Positions 1 through 6,795 are shown, counted from the stretch's first letter. The stretch is DNA of 19,974 nucleotides from Methylovirgula sp. (GCA_030038595.1 JASHSW010000103.1:1-19974); one strand, 5' to 3'. The notes: generated by a model from the letters alone, not told the origin. Made by a program: numbers and translations.

Positions 1-282
1 GCCGCGCAAGGCGCGCGCCACATAGCCCGCCTCCGAATACATCGTGAACATCACGATGCGTGTCGCCTTGTTCTCGTTCTTCAGCCTTTGCAGAAGTTCG
101 AGGCCGCTGCTGCCGTTCAAATTGATGTCGAGCACCACGATGTCGGGAGACTCGGCGCGCAATTTCGAAAGGCCCTGCTGGGCGGTACCGGCCTCCACCA
201 CTTCGGCGCCCGGAATCGTGCCGAGCAGCCGGCGCACCCCTTCGCGTACGATGCCGTGATCGTCGATCACCAAAATCTTCAT
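1..282 (-). CDS. NarL/FixJ-type response regulator, receiver domain (3' part outside window)
   Basis: The first 94 residues of a CheY-like receiver are present, starting MKILVIDDHGIVREG; the gene runs off the window edge before any DNA-binding domain. The acidic pair is D7-D8, the phosphoacceptor is D52 (in VVLDINL), and the conserved Thr is T80 (in IVMFTMYS). The DDHxxVREG start and the ending ARALRG are typical of the NarL/LuxR class, so a C-terminal helix-turn-helix is expected but not seen. Its ATG overlaps the TGA of the upstream histidine kinase by four bases (279-282), which implies translational coupling and a cognate pair. The target genes cannot be told from this window. Confidence 0.93.
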   Translation of the reverse strand, partial: MKILVIDDHGIVREGVRRLLGTIPGAEVVEAGTAQQGLSKLRAESPDIVVLDINLNGSSGLELLQRLKNENKATRIVMFTMYSEAGYVARALRG

Positions 283-1643
283 TGCGCGGCAATCTCCTCG
301 ACGGCCGGATAGGCCTCGTCGGCGTCGCTCGGCAGCGGCAGCCGCGCGGTCACCGCCACGCCGGGCCGATCGCGGCGGTTCTCGACAACCAACGTGCCGC
401 CGAGCAGCGCGGCGCGCTCCTTCATGCCGATCAGCCCAAACCCGCCGGTCGCGGCGCTCGACTCAAAACCGCTGCCGTCGTCGAGCACGCGGACGACCAG
501 CACGCCGTGATGCGTCTCCTCGATCAGCACTTCGATATGCGAGGGTTGTGTGTGTTTGACGGAATTGTTGAGGCTCTCGCGGATGATGCTGTAAAGCGCG
601 CTGTCGATGCGCGTACCCCAGCTCTTGTCCGGACATTCGGCGCTGAAGGCGATCTCCGGCCGCCGGCTTTTCCAGTACGAAAGAAGATTCTCGATGGCGC
701 TCGCCAGGCTCAAGGCGTGAAGACCGGAGGGACGAAGCTGGCCGAGCAATGCCTTCACGTTGCGCTTCATATCGGCGACCGCACTGCGGATGGCATGCGC
801 CCGCTCGACGATCTTCCTCAAGTCCTTTGCCTGTGCGAGCTCCTTGATGGTCATCGCATCGACGTCCACCGAAAAAAGCAGCGGGCTTACCTCGTCATGG
901 AGGTTGCGGGCAAGTTCGATGCGCTCTTCTTCCTGCACGGTTTCGAGCTGTTCGTGCAGCCGCAGATTGCGATGTTCCATTTCGGCGAGCCGTATGGCCA
1001 TTTCGTTGAACCCCGAACTCAGTCGCGTCAATTCGCGCGGCGCAAAGCTCGCGACTCGCGCCCGATAGTCGCCGTTGCCGATCCGGGCGAAGGCGAAAGT
1101 CAGATCTTCGAGAGGCTTTAACGCCCGGCCGAGCGTGAAATACAGGACGAGCAGGACGAAGCCGCAAAACACTGCCAGAATCGTCAGCGGCAAAGCGGCG
1201 TCGTTCCAGACATCGGCGACCTCGTTGTGCGCATCCGATTCGAGCATCAACGTGCCGAGATTCTTGAATGCCGGCGGCAGTTGGACGGTTTCAACTACCG
1301 GCGGCCCGGCAAGCAGATTGAACAGAAACGGCGAGACCAGATGTTCGGGGGGTTGAAGATAGGAATAAAACGCCAGGCTGTTGTCGGGATTGAACAGAAC
1401 GGCGCGAAGATTGCGATCGCCGTTGAAATCCGCGACCAGCAGTTCGAGGCGACGGCGCGGCAGGGCCACTTCGTCGGCGTCGTCGACGGCATTGTCGACG
1501 ATGCGCCGCCCGACGGCCATCGCGACGCGCATATCCGCGCTTACTTTCTCGACCGCGTGGAGATAAACGAGGAGCGCGCCGAACGCGAGGGTCGCGAGAA
1601 GAATGAGCGCGATCGAGCGAACGAGCAGCAGACGCAGAGACAA
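279..1643 (-). CDS. Membrane sensor histidine kinase, NarL-partner type (HAMP, HisKA_3, HATPase)
   Basis: A 454-residue sensor kinase. TM1 lies at about residues 5-28, a periplasmic region at 29-148, TM2 at about 150-171 and a HAMP segment at about 172-224. The phosphoacceptor is H249 in ARNLHDEV (HisKA_3 type). The ATPase has the N-box RESLNNSVKH (355-364), DDGSGF (388-393) and GFGLIGM (401-407). The N-terminal layout recalls LapD_MoxY_N sensors, so a MoxY-like role is possible but not shown. The start is TTG: the frame has no ATG or GTG back to a TAA, AGGG lies 8 bases upstream of the TTG, and later ATGs (M38) would delete TM1. The gene overlaps the response regulator by four bases. The signal is unknown. 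Confidence 0.93.
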   Translation of the reverse strand: MSLRLLLVRSIALILLATLAFGALLVYLHAVEKVSADMRVAMAVGRRIVDNAVDDADEVALPRRRLELLVADFNGDRNLRAVLFNPDNSLAFYSYLQPPEHLVSPFLFNLLAGPPVVETVQLPPAFKNLGTLMLESDAHNEVADVWNDAALPLTILAVFCGFVLLVLYFTLGRALKPLEDLTFAFARIGNGDYRARVASFAPRELTRLSSGFNEMAIRLAEMEHRNLRLHEQLETVQEEERIELARNLHDEVSPLLFSVDVDAMTIKELAQAKDLRKIVERAHAIRSAVADMKRNVKALLGQLRPSGLHALSLASAIENLLSYWKSRRPEIAFSAECPDKSWGTRIDSALYSIIRESLNNSVKHTQPSHIEVLIEETHHGVLVVRVLDDGSGFESSAATGGFGLIGMKERAALLGGTLVVENRRDRPGVAVTARLPLPSDADEAYPAVEEIAAQ

Positions 1644-1699
1644 GTGACCAACCCTCGAAGGTCCCCGCCGGGCGCGGCCTTGGCGACGACCGTCTTATA

Positions 1700-1755
1700 G
1701 CAGGTCAACCCGCCCCAGGTCTTGCGAAATTCGTCCTGTGCGGGCGGCGACCTGC
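1700..1755. repeat. Imperfect inverted repeat downstream of the serine hydrolase gene
   Basis: GCAGGTC (1700-1706) pairs with GACCTGC (1749-1755), and inner segments (CCCGCCC and CAGG against their complements) allow partial extension. It begins 9 bases past the serine hydrolase stop, on the side of the kinase gene. There is no T-run on either strand, so it may be a Rho-dependent terminator region or an mRNA 3'-end stabiliser. Confidence 0.35.
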
Positions 1756-1763
1756 CGTCAGCG

Positions 1764-2987
1764 TTACTGCAGCACGGTATCGGCTATGCTGTCGGCGAGC
1801 GTGTCGAGCCCGTCGAGCTGATCGCAGTTGCTCAAAAGGGTGATCGATATCCAGTCCGCGCCCTTCCTGAGGCGGATAATGGCATTGTAGGAGGTATAGC
1901 CGGGCACGGCGCCGGAATGACTATAAATGTCCCGGTCATCCTTATGCTCGCAGAACCACCCCATCCCATAATAGATCAGCGGGGCCACCCGCGCTTTGTC
2001 GGAGAACATCTGGTCGCGGATCGCGGCGGGGATTATGTCTGCGTCCATCAGCGCCTTGTGCCAGGCGAAAAGGTCGAGCGCGCTGCTCACCATATCGCCG
2101 CTGCCTTTCAGCCAATCCGGATTGGTGAAGGGCGGCTGGCGGCGCATCCGGTAATCAGGCGAAGCGAGCACCGCCCCTTGCGCGACGGAGGCCGTCGAGA
2201 TCGGCTGCGATTGCGCCTCGGGTGCATAAGGATCGGGCGGATCGAGATCGTCGCGCAACTCGCCGATGAAGCTTGAGTTGAGCATGCCGGCCGGTTCAAA
2301 GAGCCGTTTGCGCAGGAAGTCATGATAGGATTCGGGAACCGGCTCGCCGGGCATGACAACCCGCTCCATGATCTCGGCCAGCAGGAAGTAATTGGTGTTG
2401 CTGTAATCGAAATCGTTCGACGGGTCGGGCGGCGTCGAACTCTCGATGTCGCGGAACAAATGCTCGGCACTGACCGGTTCCCAGGGATTGGTATCGGCAG
2501 GCGGACGACGGGTGAAATTCGGCAAGTTCGAGGTCATGGTGAGCAGTCGCCCGACGGTCAGCCAGGGCTGCGCCGCCCAATAGCTGTTCCTGCCGAAGAT
2601 ATCGACGAGCGGCGTGTCCAGAGTGAGTTTCTTTTGCGATCGAACGCTCCTCGCCCCGTCGCGAATCATCTCCAGAATGGCCGCCGCGGTGAATTGTTTG
2701 GTAAGCGAGCCCACCTCGTAGAGGGTATGCTCGGTCACCGGCCTGCCATCGCTCGCCCCATAGCCTTTTGCCATGGCGAGTCTACCGTTGACCCCGATCG
2801 CAATGCTCAGCGTCGGCTCGGTCGCGCCGTCGCTTTTGAGAGCGCGGAAACGTTCGACAAGCTGGTCGATCTGTTGCGCCTTGTCCGCCGACCAGGACTG
2901 CGCGCCGGCGGCGCAAGGAAGGGCAAAGAGAAGCACGGCCGCCAAGGCCGCGCGCGTCGTTCTGCCGCGCGATTTGCACGCCTCCAT
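1764..2987 (-). CDS. Secreted serine hydrolase, beta-lactamase/class C family
   Basis: A penicillin-binding-protein-like serine hydrolase of 407 residues from the chosen start. The catalytic SxxK is SLTK (S94-K97), the YxN motif is YSN (195-197), and the third motif is HSG (357-359, in SHSGAVPGYTS), where classical enzymes have KTG. These three motifs place it in the beta-lactamase (class C)/esterase superfamily; the substrate could be a peptide, ester or amide and is not predictable. Residues 1-30 form a signal peptide (RGRTTRAALAAVLLFALP, cleavage after AGA), indicating export. The frame is open to an ATG at 3074, but that start would put 29 polar residues before the signal peptide, so the ATG at 2987 is preferred. 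Neither start has a clear Shine-Dalgarno. The same-strand kinase gene follows 120 bases downstream. Confidence 0.88.
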   Translation of the reverse strand: MEACKSRGRTTRAALAAVLLFALPCAAGAQSWSADKAQQIDQLVERFRALKSDGATEPTLSIAIGVNGRLAMAKGYGASDGRPVTEHTLYEVGSLTKQFTAAAILEMIRDGARSVRSQKKLTLDTPLVDIFGRNSYWAAQPWLTVGRLLTMTSNLPNFTRRPPADTNPWEPVSAEHLFRDIESSTPPDPSNDFDYSNTNYFLLAEIMERVVMPGEPVPESYHDFLRKRLFEPAGMLNSSFIGELRDDLDPPDPYAPEAQSQPISTASVAQGAVLASPDYRMRRQPPFTNPDWLKGSGDMVSSALDLFAWHKALMDADIIPAAIRDQMFSDKARVAPLIYYGMGWFCEHKDDRDIYSHSGAVPGYTSYNAIIRLRKGADWISITLLSNCDQLDGLDTLADSIADTVLQ

Positions 2988-3688
2988 GTGCGGTTCGGCA
3001 TGCCCCAGGGGGGCGCGACGTGCCGTCAGTATCGTGGCGAGGTTGCGCCGAAAAAGTTCAAATTGCCTGCTCATGAAGCTTGCCAGATCCTGTGACCTCG
3101 CCCGATCCTCGTGCTTTCGCTCCCTTGCCTTCTTATGACTACCGCAATGACTACCGCAAAGTGACTCGACTGCGACGCCGGCTCAAGCCGGAAACATGTG
3201 TGAATCCACCCACTTCTTCAAGATGCATAATTGAGGCCCAACGGACCTCTTTTGCTGCCACGAAGGTGCATACGCCCGATTTCGTGGGAAAAATGTCACA
3301 AGGAGACACCGAAAAGGATGCCCTCGATGCGATCTCCCGGAGCAACGTCGGCGCGACAAGAAAGTTCGCGGAAGAACAGTTGCGAAAGGACAGTCAGCCC
3401 GGTTCGAGCCGGGGACATTTGTAAGCTATAACCAAGATAAATTCCCAAAAAATTCTTCCAAATTTCTGGATTACATCGCGAAAATAGCAATTCTCCTCGA
3501 ACGTGCCGGATGTTATGAACGCCACGGCTCAAATAACGCCAAAAAATTACCTCGTGTCTACTTCGCTTCCTGCGGTAGGCGCGGCGGGTTTCGCAGCCGC
3601 ATGATTGCCGCGGCCGCGAAAACGTCCGGCGAGACCGGACATCTAGGGGTGTTTCTCGCGTCAGCGGAAACACTCCCTTTTTTACGCG
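2988..3688. other. AT-richer intergenic gap between two minus-strand genes
   Basis: About 700 bases (614 if the upstream hydrolase start is used) with no convincing gene. It contains a 12-bp tandem repeat, ATGACTACCGCA twice (3135-3158); a motif of about 27 bases present twice (3177-3203 and 3398-3424); a strikingly A/T-rich stretch around 3420-3560; and a short dyad GTCCGG...CCGGAC at 3624-3640. A plus-strand terminator-like hairpin lies near the dps end. Two tiny plus-strand frames could code: 3293-3424 (43 aa, charged and helix-like) and 3515-3604 (29 aa). Neither has a strong ribosome site, so neither is called. Confidence 0.5.
3645..3683 (+). terminator. Candidate intrinsic terminator reading on the plus strand
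   Basis: AGGGGTGTTTC (3645-3655) pairs with GAAACACTCCCT (3667-3678), giving 11 pairs with one bulged A, and a run of six T follows (3678-3683). The T-run is on the plus strand. For the minus-strand dps gene, which ends 6 bases away, the run is A-rich and lies before the stem, so the hairpin is oriented for an unannotated plus-strand transcript from the gap, though a bidirectional role cannot be excluded. Confidence 0.5.
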
Positions 3689-4216
3689 TCAGGCCGAGCC
3701 GGGCGCTACGTGCGTCGCTTCGGCCAGGAACCAGGTGCGACGCTCCGTCTCGTCGATATAGACTTCGAGCTGACTCGTCGAAGCGACATCGCCGTGTTCG
3801 TCGCAGACTTCGTGGGCGGCCCGCATGCGCTTGGCAAGCTCGCTATTGTCTTCGCGCAGTTCCGCCAGCATGTCCTGCGGATCGACATAGGGCGCGTCGT
3901 TGTCGGGAACGCGCGTCGTGCGCGAAATCTCGCCGATCGAATGCAGCGTCACGCCGCCCACCTTGCGGACGCGCTCGGCAAGCGGATCGGTCATCGCGAA
4001 GATCTGCTCCGATTGCTCGTCGAGCAAGAGGTGATAGTCGCGAAAATGCGGGCCGCTCATGTGCCAATGAAAATTTTTCGTCTTCACATAGAGCGCGAAG
4101 GTGTCGGCGAGAATGAGGTTGAGCGCCGCCGCGATGTCGCGCGTGGCGTTGGAGCCGAAGCCGGACGGCGTCGTCAGTTGCAGCGGCACGGTGTCGCGAT
4201 CGGGTTTGCTGGCCAT
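3689..4216 (-). CDS. dps: Dps family DNA-binding ferritin-like protein
   Basis: A 175-residue Dps: a dodecameric ferritin-like protein that oxidises Fe2+ with peroxide, stores iron and, in many species, coats DNA in starved or stressed cells. The intersubunit ferroxidase residues are all visible: H50 (in KNFHWH), H62 and D66 (in YHLLLDE), D77 and E81 (in DPLAERVRKVGG). They match the E. coli set H51, H63, D67, D78, E82 with an offset of one. The N-terminal tail (MASKPDRDTVPLQL) has few lysines, so DNA binding is less certain. The start at 4216 follows GAGGAG at good spacing. The upstream same-strand gene is an HdeD-like stress protein, separated by about 200 bases. Confidence 0.95.
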   Translation of the reverse strand: MASKPDRDTVPLQLTTPSGFGSNATRDIAAALNLILADTFALYVKTKNFHWHMSGPHFRDYHLLLDEQSEQIFAMTDPLAERVRKVGGVTLHSIGEISRTTRVPDNDAPYVDPQDMLAELREDNSELAKRMRAAHEVCDEHGDVASTSQLEVYIDETERRTWFLAEATHVAPGSA

Positions 4217-4282
4217 GTGGTTCTCCTCTTCACAAATGAATTCAGCGGCAAGGCGCAACCGGCACCCGTCTAGACCTAAACC

Positions 4283-4319
4283 GGCGGCGCGGCGCCTCGG
4301 TTCGGTATCGTGCGCCGCC
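4283..4319. repeat. GC-rich inverted repeat between the HdeD-like and dps genes
   Basis: GGCGGCGC (4283-4290) and GCGCCGCC (4312-4319) form a perfect 8-bp stem, with an inner GGCGCC adding alternatives. It sits after the HdeD-like stop (4413) and before the dps start (4216) in the minus-strand reading. There is no proper T-run, so a termination role is only possible. Confidence 0.3.
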
Positions 4320-4412
4320 TCAAACGGACAAGCCGCGGCGGTGGGCGTCGCGCCTCGACGGTGCCGCAACGATAGTCTGCCGCAGTCGCGTGGATTTCGG
4401 CAATCGTCCCTC

Positions 4413-5000
4413 TCAGGTCGGAGGCAGAAGCTGGCGCGCGTCGAGCGCCATTACGATCAGCGTCGCGCCGCCGAACACCATGTTGATGCCGAGCAACAGC
4501 CCGAGTGCCCAAAGCGCCGTGCCGGGTAGCCCGAGGAGAATGATCGCGGCCAGAATTAGATCGACGATGCCGCTGACCACCATCCAGCCCCAGCGCGCCG
4601 GCAAGCTACTCCGATATTCGACGGCGAACAGGATCGAGGCGATGCCCTCGATGATGAAGAAAATGATCAGCGCCAGGGTGAGCGAGAAGGCGCCGGCAAG
4701 CGGATGCCAAATAAGGAGGACGCCGACGACGATGGCCAAGATCGCCGAAATAAGCGACCACACGAAACCCGGCGCAGGGCGCATTTTGAAGGTCGAGAAG
4801 AGGCCGACAATTCCGCTGATGATCAACAGCCAGCCGATGAAAATACTGAGCGCGAAAGTGGCGACGAGCGGCTCCAAGATCGCTGCCAGGCCAAGCAGGA
4901 TGAGGATGATTCCCTCGGCCAGAAAAAACACCCAATGGCCCCGGATGGCCGCCGTCACCTCGTGCTCAAACCCCTCGATATTGTACTGGTTCATCGCCAT
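4413..5000 (-). CDS. HdeD family (DUF308) membrane protein
   Basis: A 195-residue, very hydrophobic protein with about six membrane helices in three hairpins (for example ILILLGLAAILEP, FIGWLLIISGIVGLF, VSGIVDLILAAIILLG). This repeated pattern, with the motif WWLLIISGI-like near helix 2 and a short N-terminal cytoplasmic tail, is characteristic of HdeD/DUF308 proteins. HdeD helps E. coli at high cell density under acid; the molecular activity is unknown and no HdeA/HdeB partners are here. The ATG at 5000 is chosen because GGGAGG sits 6 bases upstream; the open frame to 5045 has no such site. It lies upstream of dps on the same strand, suggesting a shared stress theme. Confidence 0.88.
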   Translation of the reverse strand: MAMNQYNIEGFEHEVTAAIRGHWVFFLAEGIILILLGLAAILEPLVATFALSIFIGWLLIISGIVGLFSTFKMRPAPGFVWSLISAILAIVVGVLLIWHPLAGAFSLTLALIIFFIIEGIASILFAVEYRSSLPARWGWMVVSGIVDLILAAIILLGLPGTALWALGLLLGINMVFGGATLIVMALDARQLLPPT

Positions 5001-5084
5001 GATGGTCCTCCCGTAGATTGCAGCACCGACGTTGAACGGGCGCATTTGCCGAAACGCCGGCCGCGCGCCTTAGCGGAATCCGAA

Positions 5085-5093
5085 TGGTATAAT
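5085..5093 (+). promoter_or_regulatory. Extended -10 promoter element
   Basis: TGGTATAAT contains a perfect TATAAT (5088-5093) preceded by the TGn extension. There is no recognisable -35 at the usual distance (5065-5070 is GC-only apart from one T), which fits an extended -10 promoter. Transcription would start near 5100 and read toward the oxidase subunit IV gene with a leader of about 230 bases. Confidence 0.45.
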
Positions 5094-5103
5094 GGCACGA
5101 AAT

Positions 5104-5114
5104 TGGTCCGACCA
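5104..5114. promoter_or_regulatory. Palindromic operator candidate of the FadR/PdhR (GntR) type
   Basis: TGGTCCGACCA is a perfect palindrome with one central base, set in ATTGGTCCGACCATT. It matches the published core TGGTCnGACCA of FadR and the ATTGGTnnnACCA core of PdhR, both GntR-family repressors. It sits about 10 bases after the extended -10, where a bound repressor would block initiation. No GntR gene is in the window, so the regulator is unknown. Confidence 0.4.
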
Positions 5115-5328
5115 TTGCGATAGTTCGAAATTGGGCGCCGGTTGGCGCGGTTCAAGGAAGTTTTTAAGGGATGATCGGCGGTTTTGCCGCCGCTTCGTTC
5201 AGAACTGCACCAAGGCCCTGCCGCGGCTGCACGAATTTTGATGCGCTCGAGCCGAACCCTCTTGACGGGGGTGGCCTCGGGCTGCGAATTCTGGCGCACC
5301 CGAGAGGCTGAACGAATAGGGAGTCACA

Positions 5329-5490
5329 ATGGCTGAGCATGCTGTCACCGACACCGCGGCCGACGCTGATTTTGCAGAGCGCGTGAAGACCTACCGATTA
5401 TTCCTCGGTCTCCTCAAATTCGGGCTGCTCGGCGTCGTCATTCTCCTCATCATCCTCGCCGTCACAACCCAGCTGGGCCGCGTCGGCTAA
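5329..5490 (+). CDS. aa3-type cytochrome c oxidase subunit IV (small membrane subunit)
   Basis: A 53-residue protein with an acidic soluble N-terminus (MAEHAVTDTAADADFAERVKT would be the first 21, ending at YRLF) and one membrane helix at about residues 28-47 (FGLLGVVILLIILAV). Size, order and the E-RVKTY-F--L-K--- pattern fit the bacterial aa3-type oxidase subunit IV family, a single-helix accessory subunit of haem-copper oxidase that is not catalytic. GGGAG lies 6 bases before the ATG. The catalytic oxidase genes are not in this window. It stands alone upstream of pntAA, a linkage familiar from alphaproteobacterial genomes. Confidence 0.85.
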   Translation: MAEHAVTDTAADADFAERVKTYRLFLGLLKFGLLGVVILLIILAVTTQLGRVG

Positions 5491-5521
5491 ACGCTAAGCC
5501 TTTGAAAAGGCGCTGATCTGG

Positions 5522-5550
5522 CGAAGGCACAGCGACGCTGTGCCGCTTCG
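5522..5550. repeat. Strong stem-loop between oxidase subunit IV and pntAA
   Basis: CGAAG plus GCACAGC (5522-5533) pairs with GCTGTGC and CTTCG (5537-5550), a 12-bp stem with one 2-base bulge and a GAC loop. It sits 32 bases past the subunit IV stop and about 105 bases before pntAA. No T-run follows, so it is more likely an mRNA processing or stability element, or a partial barrier, than an intrinsic terminator. Confidence 0.45.
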
Positions 5551-5655
5551 TCATCGGTGCTTTTGGCGATCATGATGACGGCCGGAACGATCCGCCGTTC
5601 GCAATGGGGGCCCTGCACCACACCGGAATTTTCTCAGCCTCAACCGGAGCTCTTC

Positions 5656-6795
5656 ATGCGCATCGCCGTGCCTGCCGAAACCGATCCCACCGAGCCGAGG
5701 GTCGCCGCGACGCCGGAGACGGTGAAGAAATTCGTGGGCCTCGGGGCTGAAGTCGGCGTCGAAAGCGGGGCGGGGATCAAGTCCGCGATCCTCGATGCCG
5801 ATTACACCGCAGCCGGAGCCGCGATCGCCCGCGACGCCGCCGCCGCCATCGCCGGTGCCGACATCATTCTGCGCGTGCGCCGGCCGAGCGCCGCCGAGCT
5901 CGAGGGCGCGAAGAAAGGCGCCGCAGTCATTGCGATCATGGATCCTTACGGCCATCTCGATGCGCTTCAGGAGGTCGCCGCGACCGGCGTTGACGCCTTC
6001 GCGATGGAACTGATGCCGCGCATCACCCGCGCCCAGGCTATGGACGTGCTGTCGAGCCAGGCCAATCTTGCCGGTTACCGCGCCGTCGTCGACGCGGCGG
6101 AGGAATATGGCCGCGCCGTGCCGATGATGATGACCGCGGCGGGCACGGTTCCGGCAGCGAAACTCTTCGTCATGGGCGTCGGCGTCGCCGGCCTGCAGGC
6201 GATCGCCACGGCGCGCCGGTTGGGTGCCATCGTGACCGCCACGGACGTGCGCCCCGCTACCAAGGAACAGGTCGATTCGCTCGGCGCCAGGTTCATTGCG
6301 GTAGAGGACGAGGAGTTCAGACAGGCCGAGACGGCGGGCGGCTACGCCAAGGAAATGTCGGCGGAATATCAGGAAAAGCAGAAAGAGCTGACTGCCTCGC
6401 ACATCGCCAAGCAGGATATCGTCATCACTACGGCGTTGATTCCCGGCCGCCGCGCCCCGGTGCTGATCACCGAAGCGATGGTCCAATCGATGCGTCCGGG
6501 TTCGGTGATCGTCGATCTCGCGGTCGAGCGCGGCGGCAATTGCGCGCTCTCCAAACCCGGCAAGACCGTCACCACCAAGAACGGCGTCAAGATCGTCGGG
6601 CATCTCAACGTCGCAGGCCGGCTCGCGGCGACGGCCTCCTCGCTCTATGCCAGGAACCTCCTCGCCTTCGTCGAGATTCTTATCGACAAGGCGAACAAGA
6701 CCGTGGCGATCCCCTGGGACGACGAGATCGTAAAAGCGACCCTGCTCAGCAAAGACGGCGGGCTCGTTCATCCGAATTTCCAAAAATCGGCCTGA
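5656..6795 (+). CDS. pntAA: NAD(P) transhydrogenase subunit alpha, NAD-binding domain I
   Basis: A 379-residue domain I of proton-translocating transhydrogenase, the peripheral subunit that binds NAD(H) and passes hydride to NADP at domain III. The Rossmann motif GVGVAG is at 174-179. The RQD loop of the NAD site is present as R122, Q127 and D130 (in RITRAQAMDVLSSQANLAGY), matching R127/Q132/D135 of Rhodospirillum rubrum. The start is the ATG at 5656 (MRIAVPAETDP), with GGAG 7 bases upstream; the frame is open upstream to 5557, but that extension does not resemble the family. Alphaproteobacteria commonly split the alpha chain so that domain I is a separate soluble protein, as here. It is first of three cistrons. 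Confidence 0.97.
   Translation: MRIAVPAETDPTEPRVAATPETVKKFVGLGAEVGVESGAGIKSAILDADYTAAGAAIARDAAAAIAGADIILRVRRPSAAELEGAKKGAAVIAIMDPYGHLDALQEVAATGVDAFAMELMPRITRAQAMDVLSSQANLAGYRAVVDAAEEYGRAVPMMMTAAGTVPAAKLFVMGVGVAGLQAIATARRLGAIVTATDVRPATKEQVDSLGARFIAVEDEEFRQAETAGGYAKEMSAEYQEKQKELTASHIAKQDIVITTALIPGRRAPVLITEAMVQSMRPGSVIVDLAVERGGNCALSKPGKTVTTKNGVKIVGHLNVAGRLAATASSLYARNLLAFVEILIDKANKTVAIPWDDEIVKATLLSKDGGLVHPNFQKSA

Larger units (their letters stand above)
5001..5328. other. Divergent intergenic region, HdeD-like gene versus oxidase/transhydrogenase block
   Basis: About 330 bases holding the control region of the plus-strand block. It contains an extended -10 element, a palindromic operator-like site, and two tight dyads in the would-be leader: GCGCC-GGTT-GGCGC (5135-5148) and CGGCGG...CCGCCG (5176-5192). 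A second, weaker promoter candidate is TTGACG (5262-5267) with CGAATT 17 bases later (5285-5290), which would give a leader of about 30 bases. No clear minus-strand promoter for the HdeD-like gene was found. Confidence 0.45.

Noticed and set aside
3344..3368. EcfG-like general-stress promoter on the minus strand (CGAAC, 16 bases, CGTT)
   Set aside because: One base off the GGAAC consensus and about 350 bases from the hydrolase start; such matches are expected by chance.
3398..3416. GGTTCGAGCC resembling a tRNA T-arm
   Set aside because: The proper 5-bp stem with a 7-base loop does not form (a G-G clash), and no acceptor, D or anticodon arms could be built upstream.
3080..3424. 114-codon plus-strand frame in the AT-rich gap
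   Set aside because: The first 70 residues look random and overlap the tandem repeat; only the last 43 codons have protein-like composition and are listed as a finding.
5171..5311. 46-codon frame in the leader of the oxidase subunit IV gene
   Set aside because: Ribosome site is poorly spaced and the peptide shows no family features; kept only as a remote upstream-ORF possibility.
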